Shown: positions 7,749-16,814, counted from the first letter of the stretch. The stretch: 64,000 nucleotides of DNA from Mucilaginibacter straminoryzae (GCF_022953055.1 NZ_JALJEJ010000002.1:310001-374000); one strand, 5' to 3'. Notes: a model not told the origin generated them from the sequence alone. Made by a program: numbers and translations.

Positions 7749-9086
7749 TTATTTCAGTTCTTTCAAGTACTGTAGCATGTCACTGTCCATACCCAAGCCC
7801 AAATGCTGCAACTTAGCCAGGTAAAAGCTGCGTACCAACTTCCAATCATAATAGCCCGCTTTAACCGGCTTTAATCCGCTGATGCTTACTTCTTTTTCGT
7901 TCAACAGGAATTTCACCAGATGGCTGCCCTTGCCGTTGCTGTAAATAACCCATTGAATGTTGCTGCTCAGCGGAATCACCTGGCCTGCCTGCCAGTTCTG
8001 CTCAAAATCCTGCCCTTTAGGCGTAGCCTTGTTCGCTGTACTCATTTCTAATAAGGCAGCGAAGGGCGCTATGGTTTCGGCATGGGCAAAACGCAGGCGG
8101 GCGGTGTATTCGGGTTTGGCAAGCCAGGCATCTGTAGATTTTATAAAATCTGCAAGCAGAGGCGCTGCAATACGTACCTGCAAGCCATTGTTATCTACGC
8201 CGGGCCCTTTCAGGTAGTAATCTTCCGCAGCATCTATTTTGCCCAGCACCTGTATCTCTTTACAGGTGAAAAAACTTTCGAAGTTTAAATCGCCCGGCTT
8301 AAACCCGGCTTCGGTTATTTCCTGTTTCAGGGAAGGTACAATACTTGCAAAACCAAACACATCACTCACCAGTTTTGCAACAGTTGCCGTCTTTAAAACC
8401 GAAATATCTTTAAGCCATTTTGCTGCAATTTGCTCCTCTATCTTCTCAACCTGCAATTGCTGCTTTAGCCGTACAAGTTCCCCATTAGAAGGGGCGCTTT
8501 CTTCGAAACTGGTATAGGCGGGGGAAAGATCATAAAAACGCAAATGGAGATCGTCCGGGTATTCTTCTACCGTTGCGCTATCTTTCAGATTCTTCTTCAT
8601 ACCGGCAAGGAAAGCGTCAGCAGATTGTTTGGTGCGAACTTCTTTAGTGATAGCTACACTTAATTTAACAGGGCCCTTAAACACGGCTTGATAGTTCTGA
8701 TACATTCTATCACCCAAACCATTCAGTTCTGCAACACCTTCGGCAGAGATAGATTTCACATGCTTATGTTCTACCTTATCCAGCTTTTTAACCATTGCCC
8801 ATAAGCGGGTGCCCTCAGTTGTCAGCTGCCCCGCGCTATCTGCATTATTTAAAAATCCATAGCTAAAAGAGGTGCTTACTTCTTTAGTTAGATGCCTTGC
8901 CCCATGCCTGCCCACGTGATTAATAAAAACAGCTTTATAACCGGCAGGTGCAGCGGATGCCTTTGCTGAAGGGGCTTTATAAAGGGTTTTGGTGCCCAGG
9001 TACGCCACATTACAATTCTGGGCAGTGGCGTTAAACGCCAAACTGCCCAGAATAAAAATCAAAAACGTTAAATATTTTTTATCCAT
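7749..9086 (-). CDS. Histidine acid phosphatase, MINPP-like (putative phytase)
   Basis: A 445-residue secreted enzyme with a signal peptide over residues 1-22 (cleavage after ATA). The branch-2 histidine phosphatase motif R60-H-G-A-R64 carries the phosphohistidine nucleophile. The proton donor motif is H335-A-E-T338, the HAE-type version characteristic of multiple inositol polyphosphate phosphatases rather than the HD motif of E. coli AppA. It should therefore dephosphorylate phytate or other inositol phosphates in the periplasm or at the outer membrane. It is the last gene of a TonB receptor-lipoprotein-phosphatase operon (12 bp after the lipoprotein gene), which fits capture of organic phosphate. 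Confidence 0.85.
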   Translation of the reverse strand: MDKKYLTFLIFILGSLAFNATAQNCNVAYLGTKTLYKAPSAKASAAPAGYKAVFINHVGRHGARHLTKEVSTSFSYGFLNNADSAGQLTTEGTRLWAMVKKLDKVEHKHVKSISAEGVAELNGLGDRMYQNYQAVFKGPVKLSVAITKEVRTKQSADAFLAGMKKNLKDSATVEEYPDDLHLRFYDLSPAYTSFEESAPSNGELVRLKQQLQVEKIEEQIAAKWLKDISVLKTATVAKLVSDVFGFASIVPSLKQEITEAGFKPGDLNFESFFTCKEIQVLGKIDAAEDYYLKGPGVDNNGLQVRIAAPLLADFIKSTDAWLAKPEYTARLRFAHAETIAPFAALLEMSTANKATPKGQDFEQNWQAGQVIPLSSNIQWVIYSNGKGSHLVKFLLNEKEVSISGLKPVKAGYYDWKLVRSFYLAKLQHLGLGMDSDMLQYLKELK

Positions 9087-9098
9087 TCGCTCGTACTA

Positions 9099-10487
9099 TC
9101 AGTGCTGGTTACCGGTACCATCGGTTTGGTAAGCGCCAAGGTCTTTACCAGGCTGGGTGATGGTTGCGCCATAGTTACCGGTTGAAGTTACTGAATTAAC
9201 CGGACTAAAATCGTTACGGCCTTTTCCTATAGCAGGCGATCCGGTCTGCAGACGGAAGTTTGAAGTGCCTACCATTACAGCTGCAGGTGTTTGTTTGGCA
9301 GCTGTGATCGGGCCGGGGTTAGCGGCATAGTCATATTGCGTCATGTTATAGCCGTAGAACTTCGGATCATTATCACCCGGGGTAGATGATTTAATATCAT
9401 TCGCCTTAAAGGTAGCCACGCCGTCAGCCGCTGTAAACTGGCTCACAATGCCCGAGGTTGAACCATAATACAATTGGTTATTGTACGCAATGTTGGTCAG
9501 GTCGGCATCGCTGGTTAAACGTAATCCGAAACGACAGTTCAGGATCAGGTTGTTATAGATCTGTCCGCGTGCTGCTTTCTCATAGTTAATTGAGCCACCA
9601 CGGCCGGTTTTTGTCTGCCTGAAACCGCAATTGATGATGGTATTGTTATACATGGCCACGTTGGTTTGCGTACCAGAACTACCCGCGTCAGAGGCTTTCA
9701 AGGCGTTGGTTGCTGCACCGATTAACAGGTTATAGCCGATATTGCCAACGGTACCGCTCTTCATGTTAAAGAACTCGCCACCCGCCTGTCCGCAAAACTC
9801 GAAGGTATTGCGCATCACGTTGATCTTACCACCGGTAACGCGGACAGCATCATCCTTACTACCGAAAATCCACGAATCTTCCAGGATAAAGTTCTTTTTG
9901 ATGTTGTTAAAAATGACCAGGTAGCGCGGGTCGCCCTGCGCATAAACCGCTGCATCATTCGGGCCGGCCGGGCCACCTGCAAACTCCAGGTGTGTCCATT
10001 TGATAATCACGTCGCCGCCAGCAGGGTTAGGGTTACTTGCCGTAGCCGGGCCTGGATAACAAACGATACCGCCCCAGTAACCGGTAAACACATTGGTATA
10101 AGTACCCTGGGTAGCTTCGGCATGAACAGCATCGCTATTCTTAATGGTAATGTAATTAGGATTTTCCTTTGTACCCAGGCTGATGAATGTACCATGCATT
10201 ACAATCTCAGGGCTGGTTTGCCAAGTTTTACCGTCGCCAATGGCAATTAGTTTAGAGCCTGGTTGCATTAACAGGGTATCACCGTCATTTACGGTAACAT
10301 CCTCTTTAAAATAATAGGTTTTACCGCTCAAAAGGGTACCCTTTACAGTTCCTTTCAGGGTATCTGAGCTGATGATATTTCCGGCCTGAACTACCTGTTT
10401 TGAAATTTCGGTAAGCTCTGCCTTATGACAGGCGCTCAGCGCCGATGCGCAGGCTGCCAGTATGATGAACGTTCTGAATATTTTCAT
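9099..10487 (-). CDS. Surface lipoprotein with right-handed beta-helix repeats
   Basis: A 462-residue protein. The signal peptide ends in the lipobox L-S-A-C20, so it is lipidated. Downstream, N-rich rungs recur, such as FILEDSWIFGSKDDAVRVTG, INVMRNTFEF, IGYNLLIGAA, VAMYNNTIINCG and QIYNNLILNC, the pattern of a parallel beta-helix (pectate-lyase-like, NosD type). It sits between the TonB receptor (11-bp gap) and the MINPP-like phosphatase (12-bp gap). The position normally held by a SusD-like substrate-binding lipoprotein is thus taken by a beta-helix protein, which may bind substrate at the cell surface. No catalytic residues are assigned. Confidence 0.8.
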   Translation of the reverse strand: MKIFRTFIILAACASALSACHKAELTEISKQVVQAGNIISSDTLKGTVKGTLLSGKTYYFKEDVTVNDGDTLLMQPGSKLIAIGDGKTWQTSPEIVMHGTFISLGTKENPNYITIKNSDAVHAEATQGTYTNVFTGYWGGIVCYPGPATASNPNPAGGDVIIKWTHLEFAGGPAGPNDAAVYAQGDPRYLVIFNNIKKNFILEDSWIFGSKDDAVRVTGGKINVMRNTFEFCGQAGGEFFNMKSGTVGNIGYNLLIGAATNALKASDAGSSGTQTNVAMYNNTIINCGFRQTKTGRGGSINYEKAARGQIYNNLILNCRFGLRLTSDADLTNIAYNNQLYYGSTSGIVSQFTAADGVATFKANDIKSSTPGDNDPKFYGYNMTQYDYAANPGPITAAKQTPAAVMVGTSNFRLQTGSPAIGKGRNDFSPVNSVTSTGNYGATITQPGKDLGAYQTDGTGNQH

Positions 10488-10498
10488 GATGCTGAGTT

Positions 10499-13291
10499 TT
10501 ACAGTTTATATCTTAATCCGGCGATGAGGTACTGACGATAGCTGTCTCTTCTTACGAAGGTATTTTCGCCCACTACTTGTTTTTCAACCACTACCCCGGT
10601 TGAAGGGTAAGGGCGGCGTATTTCCAGTTCGAAAGGTGTATTGAGCAAGTTTGTTGCTTTTACATAGCCATACAGACCTTTAACGATTCTCTTTTCTGCA
10701 GATACGTCCAGCGTTACGAAGCCTTTCTGCCAAACATCATTATCAAGGAATGGCGATACGGTATTGATGCGTGGGCCGGTGTACACTAACGAAACCTGCG
10801 CGTCTACACCTGGTTTAGGCGCTTTATACAGGAACGAAAGGTTACCAATGTGTTTAGACTGGCCTTGCAGCGGGCGGGTCTGGTCTACCGAACGGTTCGT
10901 GAGCAAGCCGTTGGCATCGCGGTAATTTTGCACTTTACTGGTGGTGATCTTCGAATCGGTATAGGTGTAGTTGGCACGGAAACCAAAGTTTTTGAAGTAC
11001 TTGGTCACGTCAAACTCGAAGCCGTAGTTATTGGCATTACCAAAGTTGAACGGCTGGAATGCGAGATCAGACTGGCCGGTAAGCTTAATCAACGCATACT
11101 CTACGGGGTTTTTAATGCTCTTATAGAATACACCTACCAACAGTTGATCGAGGCCTTTAGGGAAGAACTCGTAACGAAGGTCGAAGTTCTCTGCGCTGGT
11201 ACGTTTCAGGAACGGGTTACCACGTTCTGCATAATCTGCATCCGGATCGCCTGTAGTATGCGGTATCAACTCGTAAAAGTTTGGACGGCTGATCGCTGAA
11301 TAGTATGACGCACGCAGATACTGGTTAGTCGCAAGGGTGTATTTCAGGCTGACGCTTGGTAAAATGTCGTAATATTTGATCGATCCGGTTTTACCTTCTA
11401 CGTTAACCGGCGCGCTGCTTACCCAGGATTGATCTGTATGTTCGTAACGTACACCACCTATGGCGAACAAACGCCCTGCAGTAAACTTAAACTGTCCGTA
11501 TCCTGAGGCAATCTTTTCAGAGAAATCATAATTCAGCGGATCTGACGGGGTACCCTGCACGCTAAATACTTCAAAAGTATTGTTATCGATATTGCCGGTA
11601 AATGGCTGCGAGGTATTGTTGGCAGCCGGGCGGATGGCATACTGGTCGTAATCGCTATGGCGATCTTTGTCACGGTACATACCACCTGCGCTTAATTCAA
11701 CCGGGGTATCAAACAGTTTTGGAGAGAAGATCAGGTTCAGGAACCCACTTTTGTCTTCATCGGTATTTTTTGCAAATGTGCGGTTCTGCGCATTGTTCAC
11801 ATCAAACAAAGTAGGTGCCTGCACTACCGAACCATCTCCCTGCCTGTTACGACCGGTGGTTAAGTTCAGTTCGGCGCGGTCTGGTTCGTTAGCAGTGGCT
11901 TTTGAATAAACGGCCGACCAGTTCATGGCGAACAGATCAGAAACGCGGTGATCGCCGTGAAGGTTAAAGTTGTACACCTTCTGTATCATGCGGTCGCTGC
12001 GGTACTGCTGCGTAACACGGCCGGTACCAATGCCGGTGCGGCCCAGGTCTAAGCTGGTATCCGAACGGAAACGGAACGTATTCTGATTCAGGTTGATGAA
12101 ATCTGCATCAAGTGTCAGCTTATGGGCTGGGTTAATACGGTAATCGAATTTAGAGATCAGGCCGATACGTTGCTGTTGAATATCATAAACGCGGCTTTGA
12201 ATATCCGTAACCTGCGGCTCGCTGGTTACCTGGCTTACACTGGTAGAAAAGAAGGTACTGTTTGTACGGCGATAGGTGTTCTGATAACTGAAGCCTACCA
12301 ACGCGCCTAATTTTTTATCGGCAGTACGTCCGCCAACAGTTACACCGCCAATGGTTGCCAGCGGCGCGTTCACTTTACTGTAATGGAACGGGCTGTTAGG
12401 AAAATTGGCCATAGTAGCCGTATAGTTGTTGCCGTTAGCTACCCGTGGGGAAACATTAGCCACACCAGAGCGGCTGAACTTCGAGAAATCCTCATTGAAC
12501 AGATTCGCTGCGTAACCTGTACCGATGTTAGCGCGAACGGTAAAATCTTCCGGCGCATCTTTCAGTACCAGGTTAATACCACCACCGATAGCATCGCCTT
12601 CCATTGATGGGATCAGTGATTTTGAAACCTCCAGTCGGTCTACAATATCGGCCGGGAAGATATCCAGCGGTACATAACGGTTTTTGTTATCCGGGCTTGG
12701 TATTTTAACGCCGTTCACCAGGGTATACTGGTAACGTTGCGGCATACCGCGGATAATAGCGTATTGTGCCTCACCGTTGTTGCTGCGTTCTACAGAAACA
12801 CCAGAAACACGCTGGGTTACGTTAGCGATGGTAATATCAGGCGAAACCTCAATAGTACGTGCCGAAACGGCGTTGATCAGTTGCGGCGCACGCTGTTCAG
12901 CTGTTTTTGCAGACTGTTCAGACTCGCGGCTGGAACGCGACTTTACACTTACCTCATTCAGGTCATTCGCTTTGGCGTTTAAGCTTAGCTTTAAGTTAAC
13001 CGTAGCATAATCATTTACGGTAAAATGTTCTTCTGCCTTATGGTAAGAAATGTAACGAACCTCTATTTCGTACTTGCCGGCCGCTACGTTCTTAAAGATA
13101 AAACTGCCGTCGAGGCCAACGCTTAGCGATATTTTTCTGTGTGTGTTCTCATTCTCAAGGGTTACAGTAGCACCGGTAAGTGGTTCGCCGGTCTTTTTGT
13201 CTGTAACCAGTCCTTTAACTGTACCACCTGCGAGCGCCTGGGTAACATTGAATAAAAAGACAAGAATCAAAAAGGGGAAAAGTTTCTTCAT
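10499..13291 (-). CDS. TonB-dependent outer-membrane receptor
   Basis: A 930-residue receptor. It has a signal peptide (about 1-21), a carboxypeptidase-regulatory-like beta domain (about 24-110, GTVKGLVTDKKTGEPLTGAT), a plug domain (about 125-235, with TLVNGVKIPSPD) and a C-terminal barrel ending in GLRYKL. It imports a bound ligand across the outer membrane using TonB-ExbBD energy. It is the first gene of a three-gene operon with a beta-helix lipoprotein and a MINPP-like phosphatase. The likely cargo is therefore an inositol phosphate or another phosphorylated compound (inference). Upstream lies a phased TTAA array resembling a Pho box. Confidence 0.92.
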   Translation of the reverse strand: MKKLFPFLILVFLFNVTQALAGGTVKGLVTDKKTGEPLTGATVTLENENTHRKISLSVGLDGSFIFKNVAAGKYEIEVRYISYHKAEEHFTVNDYATVNLKLSLNAKANDLNEVSVKSRSSRESEQSAKTAEQRAPQLINAVSARTIEVSPDITIANVTQRVSGVSVERSNNGEAQYAIIRGMPQRYQYTLVNGVKIPSPDNKNRYVPLDIFPADIVDRLEVSKSLIPSMEGDAIGGGINLVLKDAPEDFTVRANIGTGYAANLFNEDFSKFSRSGVANVSPRVANGNNYTATMANFPNSPFHYSKVNAPLATIGGVTVGGRTADKKLGALVGFSYQNTYRRTNSTFFSTSVSQVTSEPQVTDIQSRVYDIQQQRIGLISKFDYRINPAHKLTLDADFINLNQNTFRFRSDTSLDLGRTGIGTGRVTQQYRSDRMIQKVYNFNLHGDHRVSDLFAMNWSAVYSKATANEPDRAELNLTTGRNRQGDGSVVQAPTLFDVNNAQNRTFAKNTDEDKSGFLNLIFSPKLFDTPVELSAGGMYRDKDRHSDYDQYAIRPAANNTSQPFTGNIDNNTFEVFSVQGTPSDPLNYDFSEKIASGYGQFKFTAGRLFAIGGVRYEHTDQSWVSSAPVNVEGKTGSIKYYDILPSVSLKYTLATNQYLRASYYSAISRPNFYELIPHTTGDPDADYAERGNPFLKRTSAENFDLRYEFFPKGLDQLLVGVFYKSIKNPVEYALIKLTGQSDLAFQPFNFGNANNYGFEFDVTKYFKNFGFRANYTYTDSKITTSKVQNYRDANGLLTNRSVDQTRPLQGQSKHIGNLSFLYKAPKPGVDAQVSLVYTGPRINTVSPFLDNDVWQKGFVTLDVSAEKRIVKGLYGYVKATNLLNTPFELEIRRPYPSTGVVVEKQVVGENTFVRRDSYRQYLIAGLRYKL

Positions 13292-13314
13292 TTAGAGCGT
13301 GTTGAAATTCGCTC

Positions 13315-13381
13315 CAAAGAAACATCCGGTATTTAAGCTAATCTTAATGCAAGTATTAAGATTATATTAAAGCACGCTTAA
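13315..13381 (-). promoter_or_regulatory. Phased TTAA array with -7-like box, candidate Pho-box-type control region
   Basis: Five TTAA tetramers start at 13333, 13344, 13356, 13367 and 13378, at spacings of 11, 12, 11 and 11 bp, placing them on one face of the helix. Reading on the minus strand, a TTTCTTTG box (complement of 13315-13322, one change from TAnnTTTG) begins 10 bp after the last TTAA and lies 24 bp before the TonB receptor ATG. PhoB-type activators bind 11-bp direct repeats about 10 bp upstream of the -10 element, so the geometry fits. The regulator's identity is inferred. Confidence 0.45.
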
Positions 13382-13419
13382 CATAACAAAGCATTGCCTA
13401 ATTTCTTAATACTTGCATT
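13346..13419. repeat. 16-bp perfect inverted repeat upstream of the TonB receptor operon
   Basis: The arm at 13346-13361 (AATGCAAGTATTAAGA) is perfectly complementary to 13404-13419, with 42 bp between. The left arm overlaps the phased TTAA array. It could be a pair of regulator sites in opposite orientation, or a cruciform or RNA stem. Confidence 0.6.
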
Positions 13420-13445
13420 TTAATTTATTAGCAGTTTCTTAACAA

Positions 13446-14303
13446 TTAAAGCTTTTCGTAAGCAACAATATCCTGCCGCTGCTCGCCAAGGTTGTCGGCT
13501 CCAAGCTCCACCACGTCGCCATGCTTCAGGTAAATAGGTGGGTTAAAACCGAGCCCTACCCCTGCAGGAGTTCCGGTAGAGATCACATCGCCGGGCAGCA
13601 AGGTCATAAACTGGCTGATGTAAGAAACCAGGTATGGCACTTTAAAGATCAGGTTGGCGGTAGTACCGTTCTGCATGGTTTTGCCATTTACTTTAAGCCA
13701 TAGCTTCAGGTTATTTACATCGCCGATCTCATCCGGGGTAATCAACCATGGGCCGATAGGTGCAAAAGTATCGCAGCCTTTTCCTTTATCCCATGTCCCG
13801 TTACGCTCTAACTGGAATTCACGCTCAGATACATCATGGATCAAAACATACCCCGCAATATAAGCTTCAGCTTCGGCCTCATCTACATAAGTAGCCTTTT
13901 TGCCAATCACCACACCAAGCTCTACTTCCCAATCTGTTTTGGTAGAATTTTTAGGGGTTACTACAATATCGTTAGGGCCGGTTAGCGATGTAGTGCTTTT
14001 CATGAAAAGAATAGGCTCTGAAGGCATTGGCGCATTCGTTTCTTTCGCGTGGTCGGCATAGTTTAACCCCACACAAAGAATTTTCGACGGGCGCGCGATC
14101 GGGCTTCCCAAACGTTCATCATTACTTACAGTAGGCAGCTTACCTGCATTCTCATCAACGTACTGTTTTAGTTTCTCCAGACCGCCGTTGGTAAAAAAGC
14201 GTTCGTCAAAATCTGCAACGAATGAAGACACATCATAACGAATATCATCAATAATTACGCCCGGTTTTTCGGCACCTGCCTGCCCGTATCTTATCAATTT
14301 CAT
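13446..14303 (-). CDS. Fumarylacetoacetate hydrolase (FAH) family protein
   Basis: A 285-residue cytoplasmic member of the FAH superfamily, which cleaves or isomerises beta-diketo or oxo acids with a divalent metal. The conserved core begins at ILCVGLNYADHAKETN, continues through LFMKSTTSLTGPND and carries metal ligands in DWEVELGVVIG plus a downstream Asp in YVLIHDVSEREFQ. Length and layout match the 2-hydroxyhepta-2,4-diene-1,7-dioate isomerase or acylpyruvase group rather than the longer eukaryotic-type FAH. No degradation genes are adjacent, so the substrate is open. It lies between the TonB receptor operon and a histidine kinase, all on the minus strand. Confidence 0.85.
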   Translation of the reverse strand: MKLIRYGQAGAEKPGVIIDDIRYDVSSFVADFDERFFTNGGLEKLKQYVDENAGKLPTVSNDERLGSPIARPSKILCVGLNYADHAKETNAPMPSEPILFMKSTTSLTGPNDIVVTPKNSTKTDWEVELGVVIGKKATYVDEAEAEAYIAGYVLIHDVSEREFQLERNGTWDKGKGCDTFAPIGPWLITPDEIGDVNNLKLWLKVNGKTMQNGTTANLIFKVPYLVSYISQFMTLLPGDVISTGTPAGVGLGFNPPIYLKHGDVVELGADNLGEQRQDIVAYEKL

Positions 14304-14423
14304 ATATTGTAGTTAATTGTAAAATTTACATTTAAAGTAAGCGGCGCAAAACGCCACTGTTTGCGGGCATAAATATGTGATTAATTTCTGTAGCGGGGTA
14401 ATTTTTCGGGAAGGAAATCCGTA

Positions 14424-16286
14424 TCAGCTGAAACGATAGTTATCTTCCGTTTGCTGATTTTTTAACTTTTCGATAATGGGAAGGGTGATAATAAACGTAG
14501 TGCCTTTACCCAGGCGACTTTTAACATTTATTTCGCCCTGAAGCGCTTCTACATGTCCTTTCACCAGGAATAAACCGAGCCCTTTGCCTTCTACTGCAGA
14601 CGAGAATCGTTTATAAGGCTTAAAAATATCGTCCTGGTATTTCTTCAGATCGATACCCAGGCCGTTGTCGCTTACACTGATGGTGATGAATTCTTCTGAC
14701 CGCATCAGGTCTATCCTGATCACCGGCGTATTGCGCGACCGGTACTTGATGGCGTTACCAATCAGGTTAAAAAAGATACTATACAAATAGGCTTTGTGCG
14801 AAAATACGATACAAGGGCTTTCCGGGCTGATGATCTGCGTTCCGGACAGGGTGATCACCTCTTTCAGATCTGCTTTGACGTCTTCAATCAGATCTACTAT
14901 ATCCAGGCTGCAAAGGGTTAACTCCCTTGAACCATCGGTAACGGAAAGTATAGCGCTCAGATCGCGGATAATGGTGTCCAGGCGGCCGACCGCATGCTTA
15001 ATTTCCGAGGTACACATTTGCACAATGCCAGGGTTAGCCTGATCGATCTCCAGCACGTTAGCCAGGCCCATGATGTTAGCCACCGGCGACCGCAGGTTGT
15101 GAGAAACTACATAGCCAAACTGCTGCAGTTCTTTATTGCGTTTAAACAGGTCATGCGCAAACTGCTGCAGCTCTGCCTCTGCCTTTTTACGTTCGGTAAT
15201 ATCGGTATGTATAGATATCCGTTTTTCAAGTCTACCGTTTCTATCCATCACCGGCGTAATTTCTACCAGGTTCCAGTAAGCAGAACCGTCTTTACGCCGG
15301 CATAAAATTTCTTTGGTATAGTTTGCACCCGACGCCAGTTTCTGATCCAGGCTTTTCAACTGTTCGTTTGTTGCGCCGGTCCGCAAAACTTCGCTCATCC
15401 GCTTACCCAAAGTTTCTGCCAATGTATAACCGTTGAGCTGGCAAAAACTATTGTTTACCCATTCTATCAGCCCGTTCTTGTCAGAGATCACCACACCGTT
15501 AGTGGTCTTATCAGCGACGATAGAAAGCTTCCGCAGGTTCTCCTGCATCTTTACACGATCCTCTATATCCTTAATCACCGCATAAACCTCTATTAGTTCC
15601 CCGTTATGCACAACAGGAATAATGGTAAGGTTAACATGCAGCGCCCTGCCCCTGGCGTTGAAAACTTCCACATCAAATGTTTCAGCTTCGCCGTAACGGC
15701 TGGCCTTACAATATTTTTTTAGTACCAGGCGGCGGTATTTGGGGAGAAAAAAACTGGGGAGCGACCGCTCTGTAATATCAATCAACCGGTAACCCAGATC
15801 TTCGGTAAGCTTTGGGTTAATCATATCCACCTCACCGGCCAACGTTAGATGAACTACGCCAAAAGGATGCTTGGCAAAAAAATCAGAGTAAGATGTGGTG
15901 ATTTTTTTCCGGTTTTTCTCTGCTTCAATCTGGTTGGTTACATCCCTGCAGATCAGCAGAAAGCCATTTACCGAAGGCACCTGAAGCATATTGGTAACCG
16001 TGGGCTCCAGCCAGCGCCAACCGCCGCTCCGCATCCTGAACCGGAAAGGTTTTAATGCCGCTGTTACGCCAGGTAATGCCTTTGCCAGTTGCCCGGCAAA
16101 CGTGGCGTCATCATCCGGAGAAATAAAGTCATGGATCAGCCTGGCCGTTAATTCGCTGCTACCATATCCAAAAGATGCGATCACCCCATCGCTAAAATGC
16201 CTGAACCGGCCGTCTTTATCTAAAACGGAATGGGTATGAAGCAACACTTCACCCACAGCAGCGCAAAGATTACTTTCGGGGTTCAT
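14424..16286 (-). CDS. PAS-domain sensor histidine kinase
   Basis: About 620 residues from the ATG at 16286 (a TTG 12 bp upstream is less likely). Three PAS-like modules occupy roughly the first 370 residues, including the boundary phrases FLLICRDVTNQIEAEKNR and ISIHTDITERKKAEAELQQ. The H-box is VVSHNLRSPVANIMGL. The ATP-binding domain shows the N box NLIGNAIKYRS, the D-box SDNGLGIDL and the GKGLGLFLVKGH box. No transmembrane segment is seen, so it is a soluble sensor. No response regulator is adjacent, so it is an orphan kinase typical of this phylum. Signal and partner are unknown. Confidence 0.88.
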   Translation of the reverse strand: MNPESNLCAAVGEVLLHTHSVLDKDGRFRHFSDGVIASFGYGSSELTARLIHDFISPDDDATFAGQLAKALPGVTAALKPFRFRMRSGGWRWLEPTVTNMLQVPSVNGFLLICRDVTNQIEAEKNRKKITTSYSDFFAKHPFGVVHLTLAGEVDMINPKLTEDLGYRLIDITERSLPSFFLPKYRRLVLKKYCKASRYGEAETFDVEVFNARGRALHVNLTIIPVVHNGELIEVYAVIKDIEDRVKMQENLRKLSIVADKTTNGVVISDKNGLIEWVNNSFCQLNGYTLAETLGKRMSEVLRTGATNEQLKSLDQKLASGANYTKEILCRRKDGSAYWNLVEITPVMDRNGRLEKRISIHTDITERKKAEAELQQFAHDLFKRNKELQQFGYVVSHNLRSPVANIMGLANVLEIDQANPGIVQMCTSEIKHAVGRLDTIIRDLSAILSVTDGSRELTLCSLDIVDLIEDVKADLKEVITLSGTQIISPESPCIVFSHKAYLYSIFFNLIGNAIKYRSRNTPVIRIDLMRSEEFITISVSDNGLGIDLKKYQDDIFKPYKRFSSAVEGKGLGLFLVKGHVEALQGEINVKSRLGKGTTFIITLPIIEKLKNQQTEDNYRFS

Positions 16287-16435
16287 TTGGGCAACCAATA
16301 ATTTTGTGCTTATACGAAGCTATATTTCAAAAGGTTATATCACAAAATGTCGGATGTAAATTTTTTAGTGATACTGTTTTATTATTAACTTAGTACTGCT
16401 AGCCTTTGTATTAATTCATTTTATTTGAAACGCAA

Positions 16436-16579
16436 ATGACCATTTCCAAAAAAACAAAAAGACCGCTGGTAAAGGAATTTGAGGCGATAGATATCATGCC
16501 TTATGGCTACTCGCTATTACTTGTTGGCGGAAGCATTTACCTGCTTCACCAGTTTATTCACCTGATACCGGGGTATTAA
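16436..16579 (+). CDS. Very small predicted protein with a hydrophobic C-terminal half (47 aa)
   Basis: ATG at 16436 to TAA at 16577-16579. The basic N-terminus (TISKKTKRPLVKEFE) is followed by a hydrophobic segment (YGYSLLLVGGSIYLLHQF). It looks like a one-helix membrane microprotein. It lies between the divergent PAS kinase and the THX gene, on the same strand as THX. I recognise no family. The clean membrane-like composition supports it, but the length leaves room for chance. Confidence 0.4.
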   Translation: MTISKKTKRPLVKEFEAIDIMPYGYSLLLVGGSIYLLHQFIHLIPGY

Positions 16580-16669
16580 GCCCGGCTGAAGAACTTTTTT
16601 TAAACTTTAATTAACCTTAGTCTGTTCAGCTAACAACTACTTTTTAAACGACTGTAAATTGTTAAAACT

Positions 16670-16789
16670 ATGGGAAAAGGAGATAGAAAAAGCCGTAAAG
16701 GAAAAATTGTAAAGGGTTCTTTTGGTAAGAAACGCCCGCACAAAGTGAAACCGAAAACAGAAACTTTGAAAACCGAAAAAGAAGCTTAG
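16670..16789 (+). CDS. 30S ribosomal protein THX (bTHX)
   Basis: This 39-residue, strongly basic protein begins MGKGDRKSRKGKIVKGSFGK and continues KRPHK. The pattern matches the THX family, whose Thermus member sits in a cavity of the 30S head and stabilises RNA folds. The tail (VKPKTETLKTEKEA) is a Bacteroidota-style low-complexity extension. The stop codon runs directly into a strong hairpin-plus-T terminator, which marks it as a separately transcribed gene. It is isolated from other ribosomal genes, as is common for THX in this group. Confidence 0.85.
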   Translation: MGKGDRKSRKGKIVKGSFGKKRPHKVKPKTETLKTEKEA

Positions 16790-16814
16790 CCATATATTAA
16801 TATATGGCTTTTTT
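16788..16814 (+). terminator. Intrinsic terminator after THX
   Basis: A perfect 22-bp palindrome (16788-16809, arms AGCCATATATT and AATATATGGCT) is followed by a T run to 16814. It begins within the THX stop codon and separates it from the convergent histidine kinase, whose stop is at 16813. Confidence 0.85.
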
